The position numbers and the translations under genes were made by a program. The notes under the pieces are model-generated. The model ran no database searches and was not told where the DNA came from. It saw only the letters and a list, made by a program, of their open reading frames with translations. Below, piece after piece: positions 25,547-34,591 of a stretch of DNA of 64,000 nucleotides. The DNA is from Streptomyces sp. Isolate_45 (GTDB lineage: Bacteria > Actinomycetota > Actinomycetes > Streptomycetales > Streptomycetaceae), in the NCBI RefSeq assembly GCF_024721315.2, contig NZ_JANFAK020000033.1, forward strand, positions 1-64,000. Direction: 5' to 3'. The stretch's first letter is position 1. Each line of letters starts with the position of its first letter.

Positions 25547-27271
25547 GTGGCTCAGAGCAGCACCGAGACCGACTGGGTCTCCCGTTTCGCGGACGAGGTC
25601 ATCGCCGAGGCGGAGCGCCGAGCACCCGGCAAACCTGTCGTCGTCGCGTCCGGACTCTCCCCCTCGGGCCCGATCCACCTGGGCAACCTCCGCGAGGTCA
25701 TGACCCCGCACCTGGTCGCGGACGAGGTCCGCCGCCGGGGCTTCGAGGTCCGGCACCTGATCTCCTGGGACGACTACGACCGCTACCGCAAGGTTCCGGC
25801 CGGCATCCCCGGCATCGACGAGTCGTGGGCGCAGTACATCGGCCGCCCGCTGACCTCGGTGCCCGCCCCGGCCGGTTCCGCGCACCCGAACTGGGCCGAG
25901 CACTTCAAGGCCGCCATGGTCGAGGCGCTGGCCGAGCTCGGCGTCGAGTACGACCCGATCAGCCAGACGGAGCAGTACACCTCAGGCGTGTACCGCGAGC
26001 AGATCCTGCACGCGATGAAGCACCGCGGTGACATCGACGCCGTCCTCGACCAGTACCGCACCAAGCAGAAGCCGGGCAAGAAGCCCCAGCAGAAGCAGGT
26101 CGACGAGGCCGAACTGGAGGCCGCCGAGGGCTCCGGCGCGGCCGCCGAGGACGACGGCAGCGCCGGCGAGGGCGGGTACTTCCCGTACAAGCCGTACTGC
26201 GCCGAGTGCGGCAAGGACTTCACGAAGGTCACCTCGTACGACGACGCGACCACCGAGCTGACCTACGTCTGCGCCGAGGACGGGTTCACCGAGACGGTCA
26301 AGCTCAGCGAGTTCAACCGCGGCAAGCTGGTCTGGAAGGTCGACTGGCCGATGCGCTGGGCCTTCGAGGGCGTGATCTTCGAGCCCTCGGGCGTCGACCA
26401 CTCCTCGCCCGGCTCGTCGTTCCAGGTCGGCGGCCAGATCGTGCACATCTTCGACGGCGAGCAGCCGATCGGCCCGATGTACGCGTTCGTCGGCATCTCC
26501 GGCATGGCGAAGATGTCCTCCAGCAAGGGCGGCGTCCCGACCGCGTCCGACGCGCTGAAGATCATGGAGCCGCAGCTGCTGCGCTGGCTCTACGCCCGCC
26601 GCAAGCCGAACCAGTCGTTCAAGATCGCCTTCGACCAGGAGATCCAGCGGCTGTACGACGAGTGGGACAAGCTGGAGGGCAAGGTCGCCGACGGCTCCGT
26701 GCTCCCGGCCGACGCCGCCGCGCACACCCGCGCCGTCCGCGTCGCCTCGCACGAGCTGCCCCGCACCCCGCGGCCGATGGCCTACCGCACGCTCGCGTCG
26801 GTCGTCGACATCACCGCCGGGCACGACGAGCAGACCCTGCGCATCCTCAGCGACCTGGACCCGGAGCAGCCGCTCACCTCGCTCGACGAGGTACGGCCGC
26901 GCCTGGACCGCGCCGAGAACTGGATCACCACCCAGGTCCCGGCCGACCAGCGCACCCTCGTCCGCGAGGAGCCCGACACCGAGCTGCTGTCCTCGCTGGA
27001 CGAGGAGGCCCGGCAGTCGCTGCGGATGCTCGTCGACGGCCTCGACACGCACTGGTCCCTCGACGGGCTGACCACGCTCGTCTACGGCGTGCCGAAGGTC
27101 ATGGCCGGGCTGGAGCCCGACGCCAAGCCGACGCCGGAGCTCAAGGTCGCGCAGCGCACCTTCTTCGCGCTGCTCTACCGGCTGCTCGTGACCCGCGAGA
27201 CCGGCCCGCGCCTGCCCACGCTGCTCCTCGCGGTGGGGGCGGACCGGGTGCGCGAGCTGCTGGCCGTCTGA
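25547..27271 (+). CDS. lysS: Class I lysyl-tRNA synthetase
   Basis: 574 aa from GTG 25547 with AAGGA 6 nt upstream. It charges tRNA(Lys) with a class I Rossmann fold, unlike the class II enzyme of most bacteria. The HIGH-type motif is SGPIHLGNLREVM and the KMSKS-type motif is MAKMSSSKGG. A zinc-ribbon-like insert has CAECGKDF and CAEDGF. An Ala/Glu-rich linker at ~180-210 (EAAEGSGAAAEDDGSA) is a low-complexity insertion. A 19-bp terminator hairpin follows directly. Confidence 0.96.
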   Translation: MAQSSTETDWVSRFADEVIAEAERRAPGKPVVVASGLSPSGPIHLGNLREVMTPHLVADEVRRRGFEVRHLISWDDYDRYRKVPAGIPGIDESWAQYIGRPLTSVPAPAGSAHPNWAEHFKAAMVEALAELGVEYDPISQTEQYTSGVYREQILHAMKHRGDIDAVLDQYRTKQKPGKKPQQKQVDEAELEAAEGSGAAAEDDGSAGEGGYFPYKPYCAECGKDFTKVTSYDDATTELTYVCAEDGFTETVKLSEFNRGKLVWKVDWPMRWAFEGVIFEPSGVDHSSPGSSFQVGGQIVHIFDGEQPIGPMYAFVGISGMAKMSSSKGGVPTASDALKIMEPQLLRWLYARRKPNQSFKIAFDQEIQRLYDEWDKLEGKVADGSVLPADAAAHTRAVRVASHELPRTPRPMAYRTLASVVDITAGHDEQTLRILSDLDPEQPLTSLDEVRPRLDRAENWITTQVPADQRTLVREEPDTELLSSLDEEARQSLRMLVDGLDTHWSLDGLTTLVYGVPKVMAGLEPDAKPTPELKVAQRTFFALLYRLLVTRETGPRLPTLLLAVGADRVRELLAV

Positions 27272-27288
27272 TCCGGTACGCGCAACAC

Positions 27289-27328
27289 GCGGAAGGGCCC
27301 GCACCCCTCGGGGTGCGGGCCCTTCCGC
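27289..27328. terminator. Bidirectional terminator between lysS and the DUF2637 gene
   Basis: GCGGAAGGGCCCGCACCCC (27289-27307) pairs perfectly with GGGGTGCGGGCCCTTCCGC (27310-27328), a 19-bp stem closed by a minimal loop. Confidence 0.88.
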
Positions 27329-27376
27329 ATGCGGCCCGTGTGCTGCCGGCGCGGAGCGCGGCGGGTGGCCTCGGCC

Positions 27377-28855
27377 TCAGGAGGGCAGGAAGTCGCTCTC
27401 CAGGGCGCGCTGGTAGTGCTGCTTCAACCTCGGCATCATCGCCTCGATGATCGAGACGCTGTCCGGGTGGATCGGCCCGTACCGCTCGGTGAGGGCCTGG
27501 TCCACCTGATGCGCGCTCGGGTGGCGTCCGTGCGCCTCCACGTGGGCGTGGAACGCCTCGTAGGCGGCGTCCTCGAACTCCTCCTGGTCCTGCTCCTCGA
27601 CCACCTCGTCGCGGGGCGCGGGGGCGGGCGACTGCTCGGCCGGGGTCGGCTGGGCCGCCTGGGTTGCCGGGGCCTGCTGGGCCTGCTGGGTCGCCTGGGC
27701 CGCCTGGGTCGCCTGGGCCGGCGGGGCTGCCGGTTCCGGGGCCTCGACGTACTGGGCGTTGTAGTCGCCCTTGTACTTCGTCGGGTCCGGCGCCACGGGC
27801 CCGGCGAACCAGGCGCTGTTGTGGGCGGCGGGCATGGCCGTCGGGTCCACCGCGAAGGCCGGCGGGGCGTGCGTGGCGGCGGGCTGGGGCTGGACCGCGG
27901 GCTGGACCGCGGGCTGGGGCTGGGGCACCGGCTGAGGCTGCGGCTGGTCCGGGGCCTGCTTCTGGAGCGGGATCGTGGGCCCGGCAGCCGCTTCCGGTTC
28001 GAGCCGTACGGAGGCGGCGGCGGCCGCCTCCGGCACCGCGGCCGTCTCCTGAGCCGCGGCGGCCGGCAGGGCCGGGGCGCTCGGGCCGCCCTGACCGACC
28101 TGGACGCTCGGGGAGGTCTGGCCGACCTGGCCGACCTGGGCGGCCGTCGCCGGGGGCAGCAGGACCGGGTCGATGCCCGCCGCGGCCAGCCCCTCCGGGG
28201 CCGTCTGCGACAGCGGGACGCCGATCCGGGCCAGGCGCAGCGGCATCAGCGCCTCCACCGGGGCCTTGCGGCGCCAGGAGCGCCCGTACCGGGCCTGGAG
28301 CCGCGCCTGGTAGATCAGTCGGTCCTGCTCCATGGTGACGGCCTGCTCGTAGGAACGCAGCTCCCACAGCTTCATCCGGCGCCACAGCTTGAACGTGGGG
28401 ATGGGGGAGAGCAGCCAGCGCGTGATGCGCACGCCCTCCATGTGCCGGTCGGCGGTGATGTCCGCGATCCGGCCCACGGCGTGCCGGGCGGCCTCGACGG
28501 TGACCACGAACAGGATCGGGATCACGGCGTGCATGCCGACACCGAGCGGATCCGGCCAGGCCGCCGCGCCGTTGAACGCGATCGTCGCCGCGGTCAGCAG
28601 CCAGGCGGTCTGGCGGAGCAGGGGGAACGGGATCCGCATCCAGGTCAGCAGCAGGTCCAGCGCCAGCAGGACGCAGATGCCCGCGTCGATGCCGATCGGG
28701 AACACCAGCGAGAAGCTGCCGAAGCCCTTTTGCAAGGCCAGGGCACGTACCGCGGAGTACGAACCCGCGAAACCGATGCCCGCGATGACCAGGGCTCCGG
28801 CGACCACGACGCCGATGAGTATCCGGTGCGTACGTGTCAGCTGCATCGCGGCCAC
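27377..28855 (-). CDS. DUF2637 membrane protein (SpdB-like) with Gln/Ala/Pro-rich linker
   Basis: 492 aa from GTG 28855, with GGGGAGGGG upstream; an ATG at 28846 is the alternative. Four membrane helices occupy ~10-125 (ILIGVVVAGALVIAGIGFAG, IGIDAGICVLLALDLLLTW, AVIPILFVVTVEAARHAVG). The conserved post-membrane region is GVRITRWLLSPIPTFKLWRR. A ~170-residue low-complexity Gln/Ala/Pro linker leads to a C-terminal helical domain (AYEAFHAHVEAHGRHPSAHQ, ERYGPIHPDSVSIIEAMMPR) resembling plasmid-transfer-associated DNA-binding modules. DUF2637 proteins relate to the SpdB transfer proteins of Streptomyces plasmids, but this copy sits in housekeeping DNA. Confidence 0.85.
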   Translation of the reverse strand: MAAMQLTRTHRILIGVVVAGALVIAGIGFAGSYSAVRALALQKGFGSFSLVFPIGIDAGICVLLALDLLLTWMRIPFPLLRQTAWLLTAATIAFNGAAAWPDPLGVGMHAVIPILFVVTVEAARHAVGRIADITADRHMEGVRITRWLLSPIPTFKLWRRMKLWELRSYEQAVTMEQDRLIYQARLQARYGRSWRRKAPVEALMPLRLARIGVPLSQTAPEGLAAAGIDPVLLPPATAAQVGQVGQTSPSVQVGQGGPSAPALPAAAAQETAAVPEAAAAASVRLEPEAAAGPTIPLQKQAPDQPQPQPVPQPQPAVQPAVQPQPAATHAPPAFAVDPTAMPAAHNSAWFAGPVAPDPTKYKGDYNAQYVEAPEPAAPPAQATQAAQATQQAQQAPATQAAQPTPAEQSPAPAPRDEVVEEQDQEEFEDAAYEAFHAHVEAHGRHPSAHQVDQALTERYGPIHPDSVSIIEAMMPRLKQHYQRALESDFLPS

Positions 28856-28944
28856 ACGCGATCCCCTCCCCTGTTCGAGCTACGGCAGGCACAGCGTACG
28901 GGTGACTGGATGTCAGTGGTCCCGTAGGTCCCCCCAGCGGCGTG

Positions 28945-29760
28945 CTACTGGGCCGGAGCCGATGCGGACTCGGAAGCGGAACCCGAGGGGGCAGCCGACG
29001 GTGAGCCCTCGCCCGGCGACTGCGAAGGGGCCGCCTCCTGGTTGGCGGTGGCGACGGACGTCACGCTCTCCTTGGCCGCCGTGATGGCGTTCTCCAGCAG
29101 CTTCTTCTTGTCCGGGGCGCCGGCGCCCTCATAGGCGGCACCGTTGTAGTCGATGGTGATCACGACGTTCTGGGTGCGGGTCACGATGGTCGTGTTCGAG
29201 AAGTCGACGTCCTTCTTGACCGAGTACGCGACGGACGAGGCCTGGTCGCCGATCCCACCGGCCTGCTCGACCTTGACGTCGTTGGCGCCCTCGGTGGTCT
29301 TCGACGCCTCGATCTGCTTGTTGTACTGCTCCTCGGCGCGCTTGTTGCCGCTGCCCAGGGAGGCGTGCGAGTCGTAGCGCACGAGGGAGATGGAGAGCCA
29401 GCGGTACTGCGAGCCCTTCAGGCCGTCGGTGTCGAGGCCGTTCCAGGAGCAGCTGGCGCGGTTCGCCAGGTCGTTCGACTTGGTCGCCGTGCCGTTCTTC
29501 TCCTTCGCCTCGGGGACGAACGAGTCGATGGACTTCGCCGCGACGGTCTTGCAGGGGTCGGGCAGCTTCGCGAACGCCACCTTCTCCAGCACGGGCGCCG
29601 CCTTCGCGCTCGGCTTGGACGACGCGGTGGATTCGGACTTCTTGCCGGAGTCCTTGCCCGAGTCCTTGCCCGAGTCGGAGGAGCACCCGGCGACGGTGAG
29701 TATCACCGGGACGGCTGCGCAGGCGAGGACGCGGGTGAGGCGCGAGGCTGATCGGTGCAT
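28945..29760 (-). CDS. DUF3558-like lipoprotein
   Basis: 271 aa from ATG 29760 behind GAAGGA. The signal peptide ends in a lipobox (VILTVAGC), giving a membrane-anchored exported protein. A Ser/Lys-rich spacer follows, with SGKDSGKDSGKK. The globular part has KLPDPCKTVAAKSIDSF, CSWNGLDTDG and WLSISLVRY, the Cys-containing pattern of DUF3558 lipoproteins. Its C-terminal tail is Ser/Pro-rich. The next gene upstream encodes a clear paralogue, so the pair arose by duplication. Function unknown. Confidence 0.86.
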   Translation of the reverse strand: MHRSASRLTRVLACAAVPVILTVAGCSSDSGKDSGKDSGKKSESTASSKPSAKAAPVLEKVAFAKLPDPCKTVAAKSIDSFVPEAKEKNGTATKSNDLANRASCSWNGLDTDGLKGSQYRWLSISLVRYDSHASLGSGNKRAEEQYNKQIEASKTTEGANDVKVEQAGGIGDQASSVAYSVKKDVDFSNTTIVTRTQNVVITIDYNGAAYEGAGAPDKKKLLENAITAAKESVTSVATANQEAAPSQSPGEGSPSAAPSGSASESASAPAQ

Positions 29761-29895
29761 GGTTCCTTCAGACGTTGAGGGTCTACTTACGGACCCGTTG
29801 CGGGCGCGGGACCCGTGCAACGGTAGCCCGACCGGGCGTCCGCCTGCTGTGCGCGCCGTCACGCGGGCGGCGCGCAACCCCGGGCGGCGGGGGTG

Positions 29896-30831
29896 TCACT
29901 CGTTGAATCGTTCCACCAGGGCCTCCGCCAACAGGCGGGCCTTGTCCTGCGTTTCCGTGCTCGGGGGCACGGTCCCGGGCCCGGTCGGCTGCACGCTGTA
30001 CTCGACGGTGACGATCACGTTCGAGGTGCGGAACACGATCCGTACGGTGCGCGCCTGGGCGGCGGTCGCACCGGCCGCGCTCAGCTTGTCGTCGAGGAAG
30101 GCCTCGTTGCCGAGCCCCTCCAGGACCCGGGACCCGAGCTCCGGCGAGTTGCTGGGGGAGGGGGATGCGGAGGAGGAAGCGGAAGGAGAGGCGGGCCCCG
30201 TCGAAGGGGTCGTGGAGGGAGCCGCGGCGGGAGCGCCGGGCGGGGTGGCGGAAGGGGCGGACGGGGCGGGCGGCCCGCCGGGCGCCGGGCTCCCGGAGGG
30301 GTTCGTGCCGGGCGTGCCGGGCGTGCCGGGGCTCGCCCCCGGGGTGGTGGCCGGGCCGGGGAACGGCAGCTGGGCCGCCGTCAGCCGGTTGACGTAGACC
30401 TCGTGGGCCTTGTCGTCGTCGCTCGTGGTGACGCGGTCGTACGAGACGACCCGCTCGAAGTTCACCGACAGCAGCAGGGTCCCCTCGGGGACCTGCGAGT
30501 TCCAGCGGCAGCCGACGTGCCGGTCGCCGTCGTACGAGGCGTCCGCGATCCCCTCGTAGAGGCGCTCGCGCGCTTCGAGGGTGAGGGAGTCGGAGGTCGG
30601 CAGCATCGCCTTGAGCGGCTTGCCGTCGGCGGCCTTGCAGGGTTGGGGCAGGCTGCGGTACTTGCCGGGCTGGGCGGGGGCGGCGGTGTTGCCGCCGTTC
30701 TTCTGATCGCTCGTACCACTGCCGTTGCCGTCGGTGCAGCCGCTGAGGCCCGTCACGGCGGCGACCAGGGTGGTGAGCATCGCGATGCCGGGCAGGACCC
30801 GCCGACGTACCGTCTTGCGCTCCACGTCCAC
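29896..30831 (-). CDS. DUF3558-like lipoprotein, paralogue of its downstream neighbour
   Basis: 311 aa from GTG 30831; GTG 30825 has better ribosome-site spacing and may be the true start. The lipobox is VTGLSGC. YRSLPQPCKAADGKPLKAML and GCRWNSQVPEGTLLLSVNFE match LPDPCK and CSWNG...WLSISL of the next gene. A ~75-residue Pro/Gly/Ser-rich insertion (ATTPGASPGTPGTPGTNPSG onward) interrupts the domain. C-terminal strands resume at VRIVFRTSNVIVTVEYSV. It is exported and lipid-anchored. It is divergent from rtcB. Confidence 0.84.
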   Translation of the reverse strand: MDVERKTVRRRVLPGIAMLTTLVAAVTGLSGCTDGNGSGTSDQKNGGNTAAPAQPGKYRSLPQPCKAADGKPLKAMLPTSDSLTLEARERLYEGIADASYDGDRHVGCRWNSQVPEGTLLLSVNFERVVSYDRVTTSDDDKAHEVYVNRLTAAQLPFPGPATTPGASPGTPGTPGTNPSGSPAPGGPPAPSAPSATPPGAPAAAPSTTPSTGPASPSASSSASPSPSNSPELGSRVLEGLGNEAFLDDKLSAAGATAAQARTVRIVFRTSNVIVTVEYSVQPTGPGTVPPSTETQDKARLLAEALVERFNE

Positions 30832-31001
30832 TGGCTCCCTGGCTCCCTGGGGAAAATGCGTTGCCGCGACTTGGGCGCGGATGGACACAATGTCTATCGC
30901 ACACGCTGGTGCCGGCGCCGGTCCCCTGACCGTTTTGGGGTGATGAGCGAGGCTTTTTGCGTATTCCTACTTTTCTTTGTTTTCCGGGGGGTTGACGCCG
31001 T

Positions 31002-32195
31002 ATGTCGTACGTAGAGGTTTCGGGAGGGAAAGTCCCGATCCGCATGTGGACGGATCCGGCGTCGGTCGAGGACAGCGCCATGCGCCAGCTCCACAACACC
31101 GCCGGCCTCCCGTGGATCAAGGGACTGGCCGTCATGCCGGACGTCCACTACGGCAAGGGCGCCACGGTCGGTTCGGTGATCGCCATGAAGGACGCGGTCT
31201 GTCCGGCGGCGGTGGGCGTCGACATCGGCTGCGGCATGTCCGCGGTGAAGACCTCCCTGACGGCGAACGACCTGCCGGGCGACCTGTCGAAGCTGCGGTC
31301 GCGCATCGAGCAGGTGATTCCGGTGGGAGCCGGAATGCACCGCGAGGCCGTCGACCCGGCACGCCTGTACGGGTTCACCGACGCGGGGTTCGGGGACCTG
31401 TGGCAGCGCTTCGACCACGTCGCGGACGCGGTGAAGTTCCGCCGGGAGCGGGCGGGGCGCCAGATGGGGAGCCTGGGCCAAGGAAATCACTTTTGGGAGT
31501 TTTGTATCGATACATCCGGATCGGTATGGATCATGCTGCACTCCGGATCCCGGAACATCGGCAACGAGTTGGCGGACTTCCACATCAACGTCGCCCGTGG
31601 GCTCTCCCACAACCAGGGCCTGGTCGACCGGGACCTCGCGGTGTTCCTCGCGGCGACGCCGGAGATGCGCGCCTACCGGGACGACCTCTTCTGGGCGCAG
31701 GAGTACGCGAAGTACAACCGCGCCGTGATGATGAGCCTCTCGAAGGAGGTCATCCGGAAGGAGTTCCGGAAGGCCAAGGTCTCCTTCGGGCAGGAGATCA
31801 GTTGCCACCACAACTACGTGGCGGAGGAGCGGTACGACGGCATGGACCTGCTCGTCACGCGGAAGGGCGCCATCCGCGCCGGCAGCGGTGAGTACGGGAT
31901 CATCCCGGGCTCGATGGGCACGGGCTCGTACATCGTGAAGGGACTCGGCAACGAGAAGTCTTTCAACTCCGCCTCGCACGGCGCGGGGCGCCGGATGAGC
32001 CGTACGGCGGCGAAGAAGCGGTTCTCGGCGCGCGACCTGGCGGAGCAGACGCAGGGCGTGGAGTGCCGCAAGGACTCCGGGGTCGTGGACGAGATCCCGG
32101 CCGCCTACAAGTCGATCGACCAGGTCATCGAGCAGCAGACCGACCTGGTCGAGGTCGTCGCGAAGCTGAAGCAGGTCATCTGCATCAAGGGCTGA
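31002..32195 (+). CDS. rtcB: RNA-splicing ligase RtcB
   Basis: 397 aa. It joins RNA 3'-phosphate or 2',3'-cyclic phosphate ends to 5'-OH ends using GTP and Mn. Ligands and active-site residues are in place: Cys77 in GVDIGCGMSAV, His163 in GQGNHFWEF, His180 in MLHSGSRNIGNE, and the guanylylated His326 in SASHGAGRRMSR. No intein or archease gene is seen. The promoter region is unusually T-rich (about 30945-30985). A CGGGGGG ribosome site precedes the ATG. RtcB serves tRNA repair or RNA healing. A LAGLIDADG endonuclease gene converges on its 3' end. Confidence 0.95.
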   Translation: MSYVEVSGGKVPIRMWTDPASVEDSAMRQLHNTAGLPWIKGLAVMPDVHYGKGATVGSVIAMKDAVCPAAVGVDIGCGMSAVKTSLTANDLPGDLSKLRSRIEQVIPVGAGMHREAVDPARLYGFTDAGFGDLWQRFDHVADAVKFRRERAGRQMGSLGQGNHFWEFCIDTSGSVWIMLHSGSRNIGNELADFHINVARGLSHNQGLVDRDLAVFLAATPEMRAYRDDLFWAQEYAKYNRAVMMSLSKEVIRKEFRKAKVSFGQEISCHHNYVAEERYDGMDLLVTRKGAIRAGSGEYGIIPGSMGTGSYIVKGLGNEKSFNSASHGAGRRMSRTAAKKRFSARDLAEQTQGVECRKDSGVVDEIPAAYKSIDQVIEQQTDLVEVVAKLKQVICIKG

Positions 32196-32239
32196 CGGGA
32201 GGAGGCGCCACGCCGGGGCGCCCCCTCGCAGGAGCGCGC

Positions 32240-33070
32240 CTACTGAGGTGCGACGACGACCCGGCCGCTACGGATTCGCCAGAGACGCATCGTGCAGCTC
32301 TGCTCCGTGCGGCCCAGGGCCGTGGCCGCTGCGGCTGCGTTACCGAGTCGGATGAGCACCTGGTCGTCCTGTGCCGTCCAAGGACGTCGCGTCGGGGCCA
32401 CCCGCATCCCGGCGGGCCTGACCCATGTCTGGATCCCGTCGGCGTTCGCCTTCTTGTGGGTGAGCGCGAGGCAACCGTCGTAGTAGAGGTGCGCGGCCAA
32501 CTGCTGTGCCGTCTCCTTGTAGTAACAGATGTTGTAGACGCCATCCCGCGCGTTCCGGGAGATGGTGCGCTCCGTCCCGGTGATCTTCTTGCCGTAGTGG
32601 CAGAGGTAGGCCGCGAGGGCGGTGCTCGCGGATGTCAGGGAGAGGAAGGGGAAGCCCTGGGCGGTCCAGCCCAGGGAGCCGTCCGCGTCGATGATTCCGC
32701 GGAGGTAATCGGGGCGGGAGAAGTCGGTGCGCGGCGGTTTGACGCTCAGGGACTTCTTGCCGTAGGGGATGCCGAGTTCGTTGACGATGGTCCTGGCCTC
32801 AAGAGAGCAGACGGCCCAGGTCGCCGAGTGGTGAAGCTCTGAGAAGTTCGTGCTCCTCGTACGTTCGATGATGGAGCTGTAGTAGGGCGTGAGGCGCTGA
32901 AACTCGCGGAGAATGTGTATGTCCCGAGCGTTGATCTCGGCGGTGAGCCTGCCCTTTTGTCCGTGCCCGCGGGCGAGGTGTCCGTCGGCCTGGAGGAAGC
33001 CGAACATGTAGGCATACTCGGGGATTCGGAGATCCATGAAGTGCGAGGCGCTAGTGTCCTGGTCGGCCAT
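32240..33070 (-). CDS. Free-standing LAGLIDADG homing endonuclease with C-terminal Myb-like domain
   Basis: 276 aa from ATG 33070; the frame extends upstream but without family-like sequence. Two LAGLIDADG helices are visible, YAYMFGFLQADG (residues ~19-30) and YLRGIIDADG (~122-131), each with the acidic catalytic residue near its end. This makes it a monomeric two-motif nuclease. Residues ~229-268 (PWTAQDDQVLIRLGN to EQSCTMRLWRIR) look like a Myb/SANT DNA-binding repeat. Lower GC and less biased codon use than the neighbours (for example around 32510-32560) suggest transfer. It is not inside an intein or a visible intron. Its stop is 45 bp from the rtcB stop. Confidence 0.85.
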   Translation of the reverse strand: MADQDTSASHFMDLRIPEYAYMFGFLQADGHLARGHGQKGRLTAEINARDIHILREFQRLTPYYSSIIERTRSTNFSELHHSATWAVCSLEARTIVNELGIPYGKKSLSVKPPRTDFSRPDYLRGIIDADGSLGWTAQGFPFLSLTSASTALAAYLCHYGKKITGTERTISRNARDGVYNICYYKETAQQLAAHLYYDGCLALTHKKANADGIQTWVRPAGMRVAPTRRPWTAQDDQVLIRLGNAAAAATALGRTEQSCTMRLWRIRSGRVVVAPQ

Positions 33071-33437
33071 GAGGAAGCTGATTCCTTCCTTGTGGGTGAA
33101 GCCCTCACTCGGGACTGCCATCCCGGGTGAGGGTTGTTTCGTTTCCGCTGACGGTAGGCGCGAGTTCGCTCGACTCGGTCCCTTTGGGTAGCCGTCACTC
33201 GAACGTGTGGCGGAATGTTCGGTTTCCCGGATGGTGTGCTTGTGATCCGGGCTGCCCGCATGGCCGCGGCGGGTTCCGCTCCTTTCGCGTTTCGGGTGGT
33301 TCGTGATGTGGGGGGACATCCCGGGAGAGGTTCTGTCGCGGATGGCCCGATCGTGACCTGGGCGTCGTCAAGGCGTGGCCGGTGGCGTGTTCTCATGCGC
33401 TGTGCCGGTCGTTCGGTGGGTGGGGGAGTGGGTCGTC

Positions 33438-34550
33438 GTGGCTGGTCCGTGGAGGGTTCGGGGGGTGGTGGCCGGGCTCGTGGCGGGCTGCGTGCTGGCG
33501 GCCGGTGGGTGCGCCGGCGGGGGTGCGGACGGCAAGGCCCCGGCTGCCGCGCGGCCTTCGGTCGCGCCCGTGGCGACGGTCATCGGGCAGTGGCAGGCGC
33601 AGCAGGTCTTCGACCGGTACGTCGCCGCGCGGAAGGCGGCCGTCGAGGGGCTGGACGCCGACGGCTTCGGCCGGGTGGAGACCGGGCCGCTGTTGGCGGA
33701 GAGCCTGGCCGTGGTCGAGGCGCGGCGTAAGCGGAAGGCCGACTGGCCGGCGGGGGTGTTCCGGCGGCCGGAGTTCTTGCTTCCGGCGGAGCGGGACCAG
33801 CCCGGGTATCCGCGTACGTTCGTCGCGCTGAGCCGGGGGGATTCGCCCATCGACAACCAGCGGGCGCGCGCCGTGCACTACTTCGTCCAGGAGGCGGCGG
33901 GGGTCGAGTGGAAGGCGGCCGTCCTGTCCTGGGTGTACGACGCCCCCCGCAAGTCGGGGGTGTTCGACGACAACGCCCCCTCGCTCCATGGCTACGACGT
34001 GCGGCCCCGTGAGGTCGCGACGTTCGCCCGGGGCGCGGGGGGTGAGGCGGCGCTGTCGCCGAGGGCCGGCGAGGACCGGGAGGTGTGCGGGCGGTACGCG
34101 CGCTGGATGAGCTTCACCGCGCCGGAGGGCGATCCGGAGAACGCGGACTTCGTGCCGGGTGCGTTGACGGGTGGGTTGGTCGACGCGTTCAACACGGGCC
34201 CTTCGGGGTGGGGGAGGGTGGTGCGGGAGCAGGCCTTCGAGGTGACGGGCGGCGGTGCGGAGCTGCCGGTGGTGCGGCTTGCTGACGGGAGGGCGCTGGT
34301 GACGTGCGCGTTCACGCGGACCGACCGGTGGACGGGGCGTTCGGTGGTGTTCCAGCACGGAGGCAGGGGCTCCCACGCCGACGTGGAGGCGCTGCTGGGC
34401 GGCGGGGAGGAGCCGGGCCGGTGGCGGCGTACGACGGTGCGGTGGAGCGTGACGGTGACGTTCGAGGTCCCGGAGCGGGGGCCGGCCGAGGTGGTGGCGT
34501 GCAACTGCGTGCGTCCGCATCCGCTTTCGGCGGAGGGAATCCCCAAGTAG
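33438..34550 (+). CDS. Secreted lipoprotein of unknown function
   Basis: 370 aa from GTG 33438, chosen because GGGGGAG lies 9 nt upstream. The signal peptide GVVAGLVAGCVLAAGGC ends at a permissive lipobox (AGGC), so lipid anchoring is likely. A spacer of ~20 residues precedes a mixed alpha/beta domain: VFDRYVAARKAAVEGLDADG, PRTFVALSRGD, HYFVQEAAGVEWKAAVLSWV. The end has paired Cys (VVACNCVRP). Recognisable catalytic residues are absent. The 370 bp before it, upstream of the endonuclease gene, hold no other gene. The next gene downstream has its own dre-type site. Confidence 0.78.
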   Translation: MAGPWRVRGVVAGLVAGCVLAAGGCAGGGADGKAPAAARPSVAPVATVIGQWQAQQVFDRYVAARKAAVEGLDADGFGRVETGPLLAESLAVVEARRKRKADWPAGVFRRPEFLLPAERDQPGYPRTFVALSRGDSPIDNQRARAVHYFVQEAAGVEWKAAVLSWVYDAPRKSGVFDDNAPSLHGYDVRPREVATFARGAGGEAALSPRAGEDREVCGRYARWMSFTAPEGDPENADFVPGALTGGLVDAFNTGPSGWGRVVREQAFEVTGGGAELPVVRLADGRALVTCAFTRTDRWTGRSVVFQHGGRGSHADVEALLGGGEEPGRWRRTTVRWSVTVTFEVPERGPAEVVACNCVRPHPLSAEGIPK

Positions 34551-34554
34551 GGCC

Positions 34555-34581
34555 TTGACGACCAGAGTTGGTCTAGACCAA
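34555..34581 (+). promoter_or_regulatory. DasR-responsive element (dre) before the polysaccharide deacetylase gene
   Basis: TTGGTCTAGACCAA (34568-34581) is a perfect 14-bp palindrome containing TGGTCTAGACCA, the core of DasR-responsive elements in Streptomyces. TTGACG (34555-34560) just upstream could be the -35, which would place the site over the -10 and start. DasR is the GntR-family master repressor of chitin and N-acetylglucosamine use, released by GlcN-6-P. Confidence 0.85.
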
Positions 34582-34591
34582 GGTGTGCGGC

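Noticed and set aside
31002..32195. An intein inside RtcB
   Set aside because: All RtcB motifs are collinear with normal spacing, and there are no splice-junction residues or insertion.
33071..33319. N-terminal extension of the homing endonuclease
   Set aside because: The frame is open, but the residues are unstructured and unlike the family; ATG 33070 gives a normal length.
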